Shown here: positions 55,543-64,000 of the stretch, piece after piece
How the letters are laid out: the number at the start of each line of letters is the position of its first letter
How positions within the stretch are numbered: the first letter of the stretch is position 1
DNA from: Solimonas fluminis
Lineage (GTDB): Bacteria; Pseudomonadota; Gammaproteobacteria; Nevskiales; Nevskiaceae
Assembly (NCBI RefSeq): GCF_002930645.1
Contig: NZ_PSNW01000001.1
Coordinates: 300,599 to 364,598, forward strand
DNA length: 64,000 nucleotides
Reading direction: 5' to 3'
Notes under the pieces: generated by a model
What the model was told of the DNA's origin: nothing
The model's database searches: none
Seen by the model: the letters and a program-made list of their open reading frames with translations, nothing else
Translations under genes and position numbers: made by a program

Positions 55543-56424
55543 TTACTTGGGATAGAAGTAACGGTACTTGGCCTCGCGCGACAACACCCGGTGCACGTGA
55601 TTGCCGCGATAGGCTCCCCAGAACTGCATGAACCGGAACAGAACCACCTCCAGGATCACCTTCCTCATCCTGCGTTCCTGCATGGCAACGCCCATGTCCA
55701 GCAGCACGGAGCTCAGGAAGAAGCGAATGAAGTCGCCGAAGCTCAGGTGCACCTCGGGGAGGATCTTCTGCAGGGCGATGGCTTCGCGCTCATAGCGGCG
55801 CTTGACCTGCCGCCAGCCCTCTTCGTGCAGGTGATAGACGGCGGCGTCCGCGCAATAGGCCAGCTTGTGGCCGTGCAGCATGATGCGCTTGCCCAGTTCC
55901 ATGTCCTCGAGGCCGGTCAGAGCCTCGTCGAAGCGGAAACGTTCCCAGGCTGCCTTGGCGATGGCGCTGTTGGCATTGTTCACGAAGAAATCTTCCTGCG
56001 GAATCCTGGAGGATTCGGGGAAATACTTCTTGAACAGCTGGCACTCGCTGAACTTGCTGTCGCCGTTGCCCACCTGGCGTCCATAGGTGTAGGTCGCCAC
56101 TCCGTCACGGATGGGGGCCACCAGCTCGGCCAGCCAGTTCTCGCCGCAGGGGATGCAGTGTCCGCTTACGAAGACGAGGACATCCCCCCGGGCCGCTTCG
56201 CAGCCCATGTTGAGCGAGCGGCCGAACGTGAACTCGCTCTTCTGTATGGTGACGATGCGCGCGTTGTTGGCGGCGGCGATTTCCTTGGTGCCGTCCGTGG
56301 ATCCGGAATCCACCACCACCACTTCCACCTCGAGATCCGGGGCCTTCTGCCGCGCGATGCCGGCGAAGAGCGCGGGCAGATGCCGCGCTTCGTTCAAAGT
56401 GCGAATGACGATGCTGATCAGCAT
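55543..56424 (-). CDS. glycosyltransferase family 2
   Basis: A 293-residue GT-A enzyme with ISIVIRTLNEARHLPALFAGI, VVVDSGSTDGTKEIA, the metal site VLVFVSGHCIP in the DxD position (no acidic pair visible there, which is odd) and DEALTGLEDMELGKRIMLHG. The C-terminus has a hydrophobic helix (FIRFFLSSVLLDMGVAM) that may anchor it to the membrane. It follows the metallo-hydrolase gene by 3 bases and precedes the CMP-sugar synthetase gene by 11 bases. Confidence 0.88.
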   Translation of the reverse strand: MLISIVIRTLNEARHLPALFAGIARQKAPDLEVEVVVVDSGSTDGTKEIAAANNARIVTIQKSEFTFGRSLNMGCEAARGDVLVFVSGHCIPCGENWLAELVAPIRDGVATYTYGRQVGNGDSKFSECQLFKKYFPESSRIPQEDFFVNNANSAIAKAAWERFRFDEALTGLEDMELGKRIMLHGHKLAYCADAAVYHLHEEGWRQVKRRYEREAIALQKILPEVHLSFGDFIRFFLSSVLLDMGVAMQERRMRKVILEVVLFRFMQFWGAYRGNHVHRVLSREAKYRYFYPK

Positions 56425-56427
56425 GAT

Positions 56428-57201
56428 TCAAATCGAAAGAGCGTCGGGATCGAGCACGAGACGGAATGAAGGACTCGTGCGGGTGTAGATGATTTCGATC
56501 TCTTCGCGGTAAGCCTGGTTGGGCTCGAACATGTCGTAATGCATCGGTACCACGGTGCGCGCGCCGATCTCCTCGGCGAACCTGAAGGCCTCGCGGATCG
56601 ACATGTTGCCGACGATGCCCGCCCGGTCCCGGAAGAAATTGCACTCGTTCACCGGCAGCAGGGCCACGTCGATCGGGCCACAGGCCCTTACCTTTTCGAT
56701 CAGGCATTCGTGCACGCAGGTATCGCCCGTGTGAAGGAAACGCTTTCCCTCCCATTCGATGACATAGCCCAGGTACCGGAGGAATCCTTGGGAGTCCTGC
56801 TCTATCAGCTTGTGTGCTGCCGGGACAGGAGTCACCTCTATCGTCGGCGCGATCTGCAGGCGATCGCGATTGGCGACGATCAACCGGGAAGAATCGATCC
56901 CCTTGCCTGCCAGGTAGTCGATCACGATCCGCGGCCCCACGAAGCGGCACGCCGGCGATGCCTGGGACAAGGGCAACAGCGTTTCGATGTCGCAATGGTC
57001 CATGTGCACATGCGAAATGAGCACATAGTCGGCATCCGTGACCTGTTCAGGCCGCATCGGCGCCGGCCGTAAACGACGCAAGGCCGGCCCCTCCACCTTC
57101 TCCACCTGATCCGAGAGATACGGATCGACAAAGAGCACGAAACCGCCGGCCTCGAGCCGGAATCCCGCCTGCCCCAACGCGGTGACGCTGAACCTTGGCA
57201 T
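56428..57201 (-). CDS. MBL-fold metal-dependent hydrolase (UlaG-like)
   Basis: A 257-residue metallo-beta-lactamase fold protein. The metal-binding motif H-x-H-x-D-H is SHVHMDHCD, further ligands lie in HTGDTC and PMHYDMFEP. The opening (FSVTALGQAGFRLEAGGFVLFVDPYL) is that of UlaG/L-ascorbate-6-phosphate lactonase-like enzymes. Here, inside a polysaccharide operon between Wzc and a GT2, it may open a sugar lactone or hydrolyse a phosphodiester. No signal peptide, so cytoplasmic. The assignment of substrate is open. Confidence 0.85.
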   Translation of the reverse strand: MPRFSVTALGQAGFRLEAGGFVLFVDPYLSDQVEKVEGPALRRLRPAPMRPEQVTDADYVLISHVHMDHCDIETLLPLSQASPACRFVGPRIVIDYLAGKGIDSSRLIVANRDRLQIAPTIEVTPVPAAHKLIEQDSQGFLRYLGYVIEWEGKRFLHTGDTCVHECLIEKVRACGPIDVALLPVNECNFFRDRAGIVGNMSIREAFRFAEEIGARTVVPMHYDMFEPNQAYREEIEIIYTRTSPSFRLVLDPDALSI

Positions 57202-57230
57202 GGCTGTCAACTTTCGTCCGCCGGGGCCGC

Positions 57231-59483
57231 CTATCGTGGGGCCGCGCCGTACTTGTTGCTGTAGCTGTACGTGTAGTAGGAGCTGTAGTAGCCGTAGCCT
57301 CCGCCACGGATGCCCACCTGGTTGAAGATGATGCCGCGCAGCTGCACGCCGGCCTGGCGCAGTCGACGCACCGTTTCCTCGACCATGCGCATGGGATGCT
57401 CGCCTTCCTTGAGCACCATCAGCACACAACCGGCCATCCGGCCGATGATGCTGGCGTCCGTGACCGGCAGCACCGGCGGCGTATCCACGATCACGAGGTC
57501 ATAGGTTTCCGACAGGTGCTTGAGGAACTGCACGAAACGTTCATGCAGCAACAGTTCGGACGGATTGGGAGGAATCGTTCCGTTGGCGATCAGCGAAAGG
57601 CCGGCGACTGGGGTCTTGCGGATGACGGACTGCATGTCGGCATTCCCGGCGACATAATCGCTGATGCCTGGCGCCGCGGTTTCGCCGATGTATCGATGCA
57701 GATAGCCTCGGCGCAGGTCGCAATCGACCACTACCACTTTCTTGCCGCTCTTGGCCAATACGGCGGCCAGGTTCATCGAGACGAACGACTTGCCCAGCCC
57801 CGGGGTCGGGCCGGTCAGCATGACGATGTTGTTCTGCGCCTCGAGCAGCGCGAACTGCAAGGACGTTCTCAGGCTGCGCAGGGCCTCGATGGCTACATTG
57901 TCCGGCTCGACCTCGGCCAGGATGTGGGTGCCTTCCTGCTTCCTGCGCAGGGCCAGCGCCACGCGCTTCTGCCGACCGGTGTACGGCACCGCCGCGTAGG
58001 TCGGCAGTCCCAGCACGCGCTCGACTTCGTCAGGCCGGTTGACGCCCCGGAACAAGGCCTTCTGCAGGAACAGGAAGCCGACGCCGAGAACCAGGCCGAT
58101 GAAGACACTGATGGCCCCTACCACCACGGAAACCGGGCTGGTCTTCTTGTTGGGGATGAGCGGGTAGTCGATGATGCGGACGTTGCCGACCGTACCCGCC
58201 TTCGCCACCTGCAGTTCCTGCGCGGAGTTCAACAGCGTGGTGTAGATCTGGCTGTTGACCTCCAGCTCGCGCATGAGGCTCAGCACTTCCTGCTGAGTCT
58301 CCGGCAGCGTCTCCGTGCGCTTCTTGATGTTGGCCTGCTCGGAGTCGAGTGCACGGATCTGGGCATCGAGCGCCTGCACCACGGGATGCTGGGCAGTGAA
58401 CCGCTGGGTCGCCTGTTGCCGCTGCCCCATCAGTTCCAGGCGCTTGGTTTCGAAGTCGACGCTCTGCTGCAGTACCAGCTCGGTTTCCTTGGTGACGTTT
58501 ACCGAACCCTGCTTGAGCTGGTACTCATTGAGCTTGGCCTGCGCCGCATCCACCCGCCCCTTGATCTCGGGCAACTGTTGCTGCAGGAATTCCAGCGACT
58601 GTTGTGCCTCGGCCGAACGGCGCTCGACATTCTGCCGCAGATACGCGTCTTCCATCTGCTGGATGACATCGGCCACATAGCTGGCGCTGGGCCCCCGGAC
58701 CGTGAGGCTGATCACTCCCGACTGCTTTCCGGCCTCGACGACCTTGAGGTGCTTCTGCAGATTGGTCAGCACTTCCATGAAGCTGAGGCGGACCACGCTG
58801 AACCGGGTGCCCGGGTGGGAGCGCAGTTCCTGCACGAAGAGCGTGATGGGACCCGCGCTGGATTCGGCGGAGAGCAGGACACCCACCTGGCCACGCCAGA
58901 TCTTGCTGTCGTCCTCCGGATCCTGCAGGCTGAACTGGCCGTTGCCCAGGGCCGTCAAGCGGAAAGGCTCGCCGAGCAGGGTTTCAGGCACGGTGAATTG
59001 CGTGACCTCCAGCTTTTCGCCCCCCCAGGCATAGCGGCTGTTCGTGAACAGTGCGGGCTGCAGCGCGTCGCCCTCCACCCGCTTGCGCGCGATGAACCGC
59101 CCGAAGATCGGGAAATAGCTCGCTTCCGCCTGGACCTCCAGCTTGAGCGCGCTGATCACCTTCCCCAGCACCATGCGGCTCTTGAGGATCTGGATCTCGG
59201 CTTCGGTTTCCATCGGCGCACCGAACAGGGACGCGAGATCCCCCATGCCGCCGCCCATGCTCTTGGCGTTCTGCTCCACCTGCACCATGCCGTTGGATTC
59301 ATACACAGGCCGGGCGGCGATCAGGTAGAGGATACCAAGGACACAGGCTGCCGCTACAAAGGCCACGATCGTCCAGCGGCCGGACCACAGGGTGGAGAGG
59401 AGTTGGCCCAGATCCAACTCGCCGTCCTCCTCCTGAGCCTGGAAGGAACCTTGCAGCGGTACAGGTGCGCTATCAGCTTTCAT
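57231..59483 (-). CDS. wzc: polysaccharide co-polymerase / tyrosine autokinase Wzc
   Basis: A 750-residue inner-membrane protein that controls chain length and export of capsule or exopolysaccharide. The N-terminal Wzz domain has its first helix at about 37-57, followed by a long periplasmic coiled-coil and a second helix (VVVGAISVFIGLVLGVGFLF, about 445-470). The cytoplasmic BY-kinase domain has Walker A TGPTPGLGKS, A' VVVDCDLRRGY and B DLVIVDTPPV. The C-terminus is a tyrosine cluster (GYGYYSSYYTYSYSNKYG), the autophosphorylation tail. It follows wza by 120 bases. Its phosphatase partner is probably the LMW-PTP gene near 38.4 kb. Confidence 0.95.
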   Translation of the reverse strand: MKADSAPVPLQGSFQAQEEDGELDLGQLLSTLWSGRWTIVAFVAAACVLGILYLIAARPVYESNGMVQVEQNAKSMGGGMGDLASLFGAPMETEAEIQILKSRMVLGKVISALKLEVQAEASYFPIFGRFIARKRVEGDALQPALFTNSRYAWGGEKLEVTQFTVPETLLGEPFRLTALGNGQFSLQDPEDDSKIWRGQVGVLLSAESSAGPITLFVQELRSHPGTRFSVVRLSFMEVLTNLQKHLKVVEAGKQSGVISLTVRGPSASYVADVIQQMEDAYLRQNVERRSAEAQQSLEFLQQQLPEIKGRVDAAQAKLNEYQLKQGSVNVTKETELVLQQSVDFETKRLELMGQRQQATQRFTAQHPVVQALDAQIRALDSEQANIKKRTETLPETQQEVLSLMRELEVNSQIYTTLLNSAQELQVAKAGTVGNVRIIDYPLIPNKKTSPVSVVVGAISVFIGLVLGVGFLFLQKALFRGVNRPDEVERVLGLPTYAAVPYTGRQKRVALALRRKQEGTHILAEVEPDNVAIEALRSLRTSLQFALLEAQNNIVMLTGPTPGLGKSFVSMNLAAVLAKSGKKVVVVDCDLRRGYLHRYIGETAAPGISDYVAGNADMQSVIRKTPVAGLSLIANGTIPPNPSELLLHERFVQFLKHLSETYDLVIVDTPPVLPVTDASIIGRMAGCVLMVLKEGEHPMRMVEETVRRLRQAGVQLRGIIFNQVGIRGGGYGYYSSYYTYSYSNKYGAAPR

Positions 59484-59603
59484 TGTTGCTTCGCAGTATG
59501 AATCAGAGACTTGCAGCTACAGATCAGAAATGGCGTCGAACCCGAGGAGCAGCTGCTCATCCCTGGAGGTACGCAGCATCCCCGCCATCGGATTCAGGGC
59601 TGT

Positions 59604-60776
59604 TTATTGGGTCAGGGCATCGACCTGGTAGACCGCCGTAATCGTCGGCAGCAGCTGACCGATCACGAGGTTGTACTGGCTGAACGCCGTGGCCTTGACG
59701 TAGACCACGTCGCGCGGCTCCATCGTGAATTCGCCCGCGAGCAGCAAGCCCTCGGGCCGCGACAGATCCACCGCATAGATGGAAGCGCTTTCGCCGAGCT
59801 TCTTCGGCCTGCGGAAGACGAGCACGCCGGAATCGTTCGCCGTGACGCGATCCAGTCCGCCCGACTTGGTCAGGGCCTCGGTCAACGTCAACTCCTGCTG
59901 CCCCATCGTGACGGCGCCCTGCCGAGCCAACTCGCCGAGGACGAAGACCTGGTCGTTGTTGGCATCCGGCACATGGACGATGTCGCCCGCCTTGAGCAGC
60001 GGATTGATGGCAGGCACGTTGCCCGAGAGCAGGCCGGCCAGGTCAACCTCGTAGCTCTTGCCGCTGCGAATCAGCAACGTGGTCCGGCGGCTGGCGCCCG
60101 GGTTCAGGCCACCACGCTCGTTCAGCGCCTCGAGCAGCCCCTTGGTGGTGTCGTCGAGCGTCACCACGCCCGGATTCTTGACCTCGCCAGTCACCTGTAC
60201 ACGGCTCGAGCGGTAGGCCACGACCCGCACATCCACCTGCGGATTCTTGACGACCACCGCCAGGTCCTTGGTGATGCGCTCGCGGACCTGGCGGATGGTC
60301 TGGCCACCGGCCTGGAAGACGCCCACGTAGGGGAAGAAGATCTTGCCGTCTGCGCCGACAAGCTGGCCCGCGGAAACCGGATCACGGGTCACGGCGCCAA
60401 AGGGATTGGTGAGCTCCAGGTGATCCCACACGACGATCTGCAGTACGTCTCCAGGGCCGATCAGGTACTCCGCCGGCGTGCCCGTCGCAGACGCTGGCAC
60501 CAAGTCGACCTCCACAGCATCGCTTCCACCCTTCGGCATACCAGGACCCGCCGCGACAGCCGACTGGGGAAGTGCCTCGGCCGCTCTGGAGGATGAAGCC
60601 GTCCGCGAACGCAGCGAAGCCAGGACCTCCGGCGTCACCTCAATGACCCGGTAGCCCGGACTGGCATCCGGATGATCTCCGCTGGCGCTCACGCGCAAAC
60701 CCGGCACCAGCGCACAGCCGGACAACAGGACAACGGAAGAGAGCAGCCCACCCAGGACAGATTTGCTGATAGTCAT
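59604..60776 (-). CDS. wza: polysaccharide export outer-membrane lipoprotein Wza
   Basis: A 390-residue lipoprotein (Cys21, VVLLSGC) of the Wza/OPX family that forms the outer-membrane exit channel. The PES domain is EYLIGPGDVLQIVVWDHLEL; SLBB-like domains follow (QVTGEVKNPGVVTL..., VFVLGELARQGAVTM...). A C-terminal amphipathic segment (SQYNLVIGQLLPTI) could make the membrane helix ring. It heads the export pair wza-wzc. The 121 bases upstream contain a small inverted repeat and a TATGAT-like box. Confidence 0.93.
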   Translation of the reverse strand: MTISKSVLGGLLSSVVLLSGCALVPGLRVSASGDHPDASPGYRVIEVTPEVLASLRSRTASSSRAAEALPQSAVAAGPGMPKGGSDAVEVDLVPASATGTPAEYLIGPGDVLQIVVWDHLELTNPFGAVTRDPVSAGQLVGADGKIFFPYVGVFQAGGQTIRQVRERITKDLAVVVKNPQVDVRVVAYRSSRVQVTGEVKNPGVVTLDDTTKGLLEALNERGGLNPGASRRTTLLIRSGKSYEVDLAGLLSGNVPAINPLLKAGDIVHVPDANNDQVFVLGELARQGAVTMGQQELTLTEALTKSGGLDRVTANDSGVLVFRRPKKLGESASIYAVDLSRPEGLLLAGEFTMEPRDVVYVKATAFSQYNLVIGQLLPTITAVYQVDALTQ

Positions 60777-60869
60777 CGCTTTCTCTCGAACTTGATTCTT
60801 GTCTTGCCTTGCGACGGACAAAGGCCGCAGACACCAAATGTGGATCATATCGCAACTGCAGTGGGGGCC

Positions 60870-60889
60870 GTGTAATAAGTTTCTTACAC
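60870..60889. repeat. inverted repeat in the manC-wza gap
   Basis: GTGTAA and TTACAC flank an 8-base spacer (20 bases in all), just after the manC stop and about 95 bases before the wza start. Between it and wza the minus strand has TATGAT, a plausible -10 box. It may be an operator of the wza-wzc promoter or a weak terminator hairpin without a U-run. Confidence 0.35.
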
Positions 60890-60897
60890 TCGCAGCT

Positions 60898-62325
60898 TTA
60901 GCCACTACGTCCGTATATGTCCTCGAACCTCACAATATCGTCTTCACCCAGATAGCTTCCTGACTGTATCTCTATGATTTCCAGAGGAATACTTCCCGGA
61001 TTCTCCAGTCGATGCTTGTTGCCCAATGGAATGTAAGTGGACTGATCCTCGCGCAGCAGGAACACCTTGTCTTCGCAAGTCACTCTGGCCGTTCCGGATA
61101 CGACGACCCAATGCTCTGCACGATGATGATGCATCTGCAGCGATAGTTTCTGGCCTGGGCTCACGAGAATCCGCTTGACCTGGAACCGGTTCGCCAAGGC
61201 AATGGTCTCGTACCAGCCCCAGGGCCGGTAAACCCTCGGATGTAATTGTGCCTCGGGTCGCCCGGATTCTTTGAGACGGGCCGCAAGCTTCTTAACATCC
61301 TGCGCTTTCTGCCGCGGAGCGATCAGCACGGCGTCGGCGGTTTCGACGACGATGTGTCCCTCGACGCCGACCAGGGCTACCAGCCGCGACGTGGCGCTCA
61401 CCAGGTTGTTGGACGCTCCCTCGAGCACCACGTCGCCCTTGGCCACGTTTCCGCCGGCATCCTTGAGCGGCAGGGTATCGAGATACTCCCAGCTGCCAAC
61501 GTCGTCCCAGCCGGCATTCATCGGAACCAGAGCGGCCAAGGCCGTGCGCTCCATGACCGCATAGTCGATGGAATCAGCCCGGCACCGGGAAAAGCTCTCG
61601 CGGTCCAGACGCACGAAATCCATGTCGGCGCGGCCCCTGGCATAGCTTTCCGTTGCATCCGCCATCATCTGCGGTTCCAGCCGGCCGAGTTCCGAGAGGA
61701 ACACGTCGGCCCGGAACAGGAAGAGCCCCCCGTTCCACAGATGGGTACCCGACGCCAGGAATTCCTCTGCGGTCGGGCGATCGGGCTTTTCGATGAACCG
61801 GTCCACCTGGAAGGCTTCCGTCCCCTCCAGGGCAGCGCCCACCTTCAGGTAGCCGAATCCCGTTTCGGCGCGGGTCGGCACGATACCGAAAGTCACGATG
61901 CGCCCCTGCTGCGCCGCGCCGACCGCGGCCTGGGCCGCTGCCACAAAGGCCGCTTGATCGGCGATGGCATGGTCCGCCGCCATCAGGAAGACCAGCGTCT
62001 CCGGACCGTACCTCTCGCGCGCAAAGGCGGCGGCCACCGCAGCCGCGGGCGCGGTATTGCGCGCCGCAGGCTCCAGCGCGATCGAGCACTCCACGCCAAC
62101 CTGGCGCAACTGCTCGGCGGCCAGGAAGCGATGCTGCTCTCCGCAGATGACCAATGGCGGCAGGGCACCCGGCAGCGCGACCGCCCGCAAGGCCGTGCCC
62201 TGCAGCAGCGAATGATCGTCAATCAGGCTCAGGAACTGTTTGGGGTACTGCTCGCGCGACTGCGGCCACAGGCGTGTGCCGGAACCCCCGGCCAGCAAGA
62301 CGGGCAGAATATGCTGTTTATTCAT
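60898..62325 (-). CDS. manC: mannose-1-phosphate guanylyltransferase / mannose-6-phosphate isomerase
   Basis: A 475-residue bifunctional type II enzyme. The N-terminal nucleotidyltransferase has LAGGSGTRLWPQSREQYPKQF, FIEKPDRP and WNGGLFLFRADV; the C-terminal cupin has HHHRAEHWVVVSGTARV and NPGSIPLEIIEIQSG. Together the activities lead from fructose-6-phosphate to GDP-mannose with the phosphomannomutase encoded 34 bases upstream. GDP-mannose may be used directly or as a precursor for fucose or other deoxysugars, though no gmd gene is in view. Confidence 0.95.
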   Translation of the reverse strand: MNKQHILPVLLAGGSGTRLWPQSREQYPKQFLSLIDDHSLLQGTALRAVALPGALPPLVICGEQHRFLAAEQLRQVGVECSIALEPAARNTAPAAAVAAAFARERYGPETLVFLMAADHAIADQAAFVAAAQAAVGAAQQGRIVTFGIVPTRAETGFGYLKVGAALEGTEAFQVDRFIEKPDRPTAEEFLASGTHLWNGGLFLFRADVFLSELGRLEPQMMADATESYARGRADMDFVRLDRESFSRCRADSIDYAVMERTALAALVPMNAGWDDVGSWEYLDTLPLKDAGGNVAKGDVVLEGASNNLVSATSRLVALVGVEGHIVVETADAVLIAPRQKAQDVKKLAARLKESGRPEAQLHPRVYRPWGWYETIALANRFQVKRILVSPGQKLSLQMHHHRAEHWVVVSGTARVTCEDKVFLLREDQSTYIPLGNKHRLENPGSIPLEIIEIQSGSYLGEDDIVRFEDIYGRSG

Positions 62326-62359
62326 GAAATTGGAGCAATGTGAGCGACGAGATGGAGCA

Positions 62360-63709
62360 CTATCGCAGACTTTCGATCAAAGTCAGTATTTGCTGCGTTT
62401 TCTCGCGCATCAGCCCCTCGTCCCCCCTGGTCTCGACGTTGAGACGGATGACCGGCTCGGTATTCGAGCCCCGGAGATTGAACCGCCACTGCGGAAACTG
62501 AACGCTCAGGCCATCCGTCCAGTCGATCTCGCCATCCTGGTATCGCTGCGCAACCGCGCGCAAGACGGATGCCACATCGCCCACCGTGCGATTGATCTCT
62601 CCGCTGGCCGGATAGCGCCGGATGCGCTCGCTGACCAGTGCCGAAAGCGGCTGGCCGGCCGCCTTCACCAGTTCAGCGACCAGCAGCCAGGGCAGCATGC
62701 CGCTATCGCAGTACGCGAAGTCCCGAAAGTAGTGGTGGGCGCTCATCTCGCCGCCATAGACGGCATCCTCACGGCGCATGCGCTCCTTGATGAAGGCATG
62801 CCCCGTCTTGGACTGGATCGGCGTGCCGCCAGCCTCGCCGACGATCTCGACTGTATTCCAGGTCAGCCTCGGATCGTGGACAACGCGTTCGCCGGGGCTG
62901 CGCTGCAGCAGAGCCTGCGCGAGCAATCCCACGATGTAGTAGCCCTCGATGAAGTCGCCGTTCTCATCGAACAGGAAGCAGCGATCGAAATCTCCGTCCC
63001 AGGCCACCCCGAAGTCCGCGCCATGCCGCTTGACCGCCTCGGCGGTCGCGCCCCGGTTCTCCGGAAGCAAGGGATTGGGAATCCCGTTGGGAAAGCTGCC
63101 ATCGGGCTCGAAATGGACCTTCACCAGCTCGAACGGCAGCCGTGGCTCGAGCGCCTCCAGCAGAGGCCCCGCGGCGCCGTTGCCCGGATTGACGACGATC
63201 TTCAGGCGGCGCCCACCAGGCGTGGTGAACCTGGCCAGGAAGTCGACCAGGGAGGGGCGGAAGTCCGCCCGGATCATGGGGGGCAGACCCGATGGCGCCC
63301 GGCCCAGGGAGGCTGCCGTCGCGGCCTCCAGGTCCCTCAAGCCGGAATCCCCCGAAACCGGCACCGCCCCGGCGAGCACCAGCTTCATGCCGTTGTAATC
63401 GATGGGGTTGTGACTGGCGGTCACTTCGATCGCGCCGTCGATCCCGGGCTGCTGGGCCGCCCAGTAGACCTCCTCGGTGCCGCAGAGGCCGAGATCCAGC
63501 ACCTCGACGCCCTCGGCAGACAGGCCATGCGCCAGAGCATGCAGCAGGGCCTCGCTCGAATGGCGGATATCACGGCCCAGGGCAACCCGCCTGGGCGAAA
63601 ACCGGCGGGCGAAGGCTCCCCCCAGCCTGAACGCAATGTCTTCGTTCAGTTCACCGGGAACCTTGCCGCGAATGTCATATGCCTTGAAACAGCTCAATCC
63701 GTTGACCAT
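62360..63709 (-). CDS. manB: phosphomannomutase/phosphoglucomutase
   Basis: A 449-residue alpha-D-phosphohexomutase of the AlgC/ManB type, converting mannose-6-phosphate to mannose-1-phosphate (and perhaps glucose phosphates). The phosphoserine loop is [12 protein letters not shown], the metal loop DGDFDRCF, the sugar-binding loop [10 protein letters not shown] and the C-terminal phosphate loop [14 protein letters not shown]. Length matches bacterial PMM/PGM. It precedes manC and is preceded by the end of a sugar transferase gene. Confidence 0.95.
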   Translation of the reverse strand: MVNGLSCFKAYDIRGKVPGELNEDIAFRLGGAFARRFSPRRVALGRDIRHSSEALLHALAHGLSAEGVEVLDLGLCGTEEVYWAAQQPGIDGAIEVTASHNPIDYNGMKLVLAGAVPVSGDSGLRDLEAATAASLGRAPSGLPPMIRADFRPSLVDFLARFTTPGGRRLKIVVNPGNGAAGPLLEALEPRLPFELVKVHFEPDGSFPNGIPNPLLPENRGATAEAVKRHGADFGVAWDGDFDRCFLFDENGDFIEGYYIVGLLAQALLQRSPGERVVHDPRLTWNTVEIVGEAGGTPIQSKTGHAFIKERMRREDAVYGGEMSAHHYFRDFAYCDSGMLPWLLVAELVKAAGQPLSALVSERIRRYPASGEINRTVGDVASVLRAVAQRYQDGEIDWTDGLSVQFPQWRFNLRGSNTEPVIRLNVETRGDEGLMREKTQQILTLIESLR

Positions 63710-63896
63710 TTTTCATGCGCCCGTACAGCATTTCTGCCCGGCACTCGGTCCGGGCAGGCTAGACATCTACAAATTGTTCGGCCGCTCCGGCTCTTTCAGG
63801 CGATCAGGTGAAACCCGCAATCTGCGGCAGACGGTCGTTTCGGGCACTCAAAATGCGACGCATGGACCTTCAGCGCCCACCGAGACAAGATGAACG

Positions 63897-64000
63897 TCAG
63901 TAGGCCTTCTCGTCACCCTGCAGCGCCCGGAGCACGGTCAGGACGATGATCTTCAGGTCCATCGTGAAGCTCACGGTACGGCAGTAGAAGGTATCGAAAC
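63897..64000 (-). CDS. C-terminal end of a polyprenyl-phosphate sugar phosphotransferase (WcaJ-like)
   Basis: Only the last 33 or so codons are in the window; the gene continues past the right edge. The visible end, with VSFTMDLKIIVLTVLRAL and a final GDEKAY, matches the C-terminus of bacterial sugar transferases (PF02397), which end in a 'lDlkIi..T......g..AY' pattern. These membrane enzymes put the first sugar phosphate on undecaprenyl phosphate. Its place upstream of manB-manC-wza-wzc fits a locus-leading initiator. The 187 bases after its stop hold no gene. Confidence 0.7.
   Translation of the reverse strand, partial: FDTFYCRTVSFTMDLKIIVLTVLRALQGDEKAY

Noticed and set aside
63734..63757. 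CTGCCCGG/CCGGGCAG hairpin after the sugar transferase stop
   Set aside because: An 8-base stem with 8-base loop but no T-run on the minus strand; too weak to call a terminator, and such stems are common in GC-rich DNA.

Overview
The window reads as a stretch of chromosome from a GC-rich gammaproteobacterium. The strongest evidence is the run der-bamB-yfgM-hisS-ispG-rodZ-pilW-rlmN-ndk next to iron-sulfur genes, cysE, trmJ and suhB. This order is typical of Gammaproteobacteria. The gene content fits the Nevskiales/Xanthomonadales side of the class, but that placement is inference. I see no rRNA, tRNA, CRISPR array, insertion sequence or phage gene. Genes are packed tightly, no gene-free gap exceeds 300 bases, and many neighbours overlap by ATGA or GTGA.

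Layout. (1) 1-5.5 kb, minus strand: a catabolic operon of SDR, patatin-like lipase, Baeyer-Villiger-type monooxygenase, PF10118 metal-dependent hydrolase, LCMT-like methyltransferase and an SRPBCC protein. An AraC-family regulator (5.6-6.7 kb) is divergent to it, with repeats in the shared promoter gap. (2) 6.7-16.6 kb: a coupled pair of unknown proteins, ilvD, a methyltransferase, a lipoprotein, a 1-Cys peroxiredoxin, two tandem paralogous 7TM sensor kinases and a MATE transporter. (3) 16.7-20.5 kb, plus strand: cutA, a free-standing DsbD N-terminal domain, a TlpA-type thioredoxin, aroQ, accB and accC, ended by a clear intrinsic terminator. (4) 20.5-36.6 kb, minus strand: core housekeeping. 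The isc part is reduced and rearranged: one IscS, a second IscS fused to an IscU-like domain that has lost scaffold ligands, and IscA. iscR, iscU, hscB, hscA and fdx are not there. galE stands where iscR is usually found. (5) 36.7-39.6 kb, plus strand: suhB, kdsA, a low-molecular-weight tyrosine phosphatase and a sugar-dehydrogenase-like SDR. (6) 39.8-64 kb, almost all minus strand: a Wzx/Wzy-type surface polysaccharide locus. It has a priming glycosyltransferase cut by the right edge, a phosphomannomutase, a mannose-1-phosphate guanylyltransferase, Wza, Wzc, glycosyltransferases, a CMP-sugar synthetase, dehydrogenases, a flippase, a plus-strand polymerase, an RmlD-like reductase, a secreted unknown and an SGNH-fused acyltransferase.

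How the parts work together. The polysaccharide locus holds sugar-nucleotide supply (GDP-mannose and probably a CMP-activated acid), repeat-unit assembly, flipping, polymerisation and export. The phosphatase at 38.4 kb is the likely counterpart of the Wzc tyrosine kinase. Several polysaccharide genes (acyltransferase, polymerase, one GT4) look clearly more A/T-rich than the chromosome around them, which suggests they were acquired. The most unusual items are the IscS-IscU-like fusion, a duplicated rlmN 3' end that makes a translationally coupled 51-codon ORF, the orphan DsbD sensor domain, and the tandem sensor kinases without a response regulator nearby.
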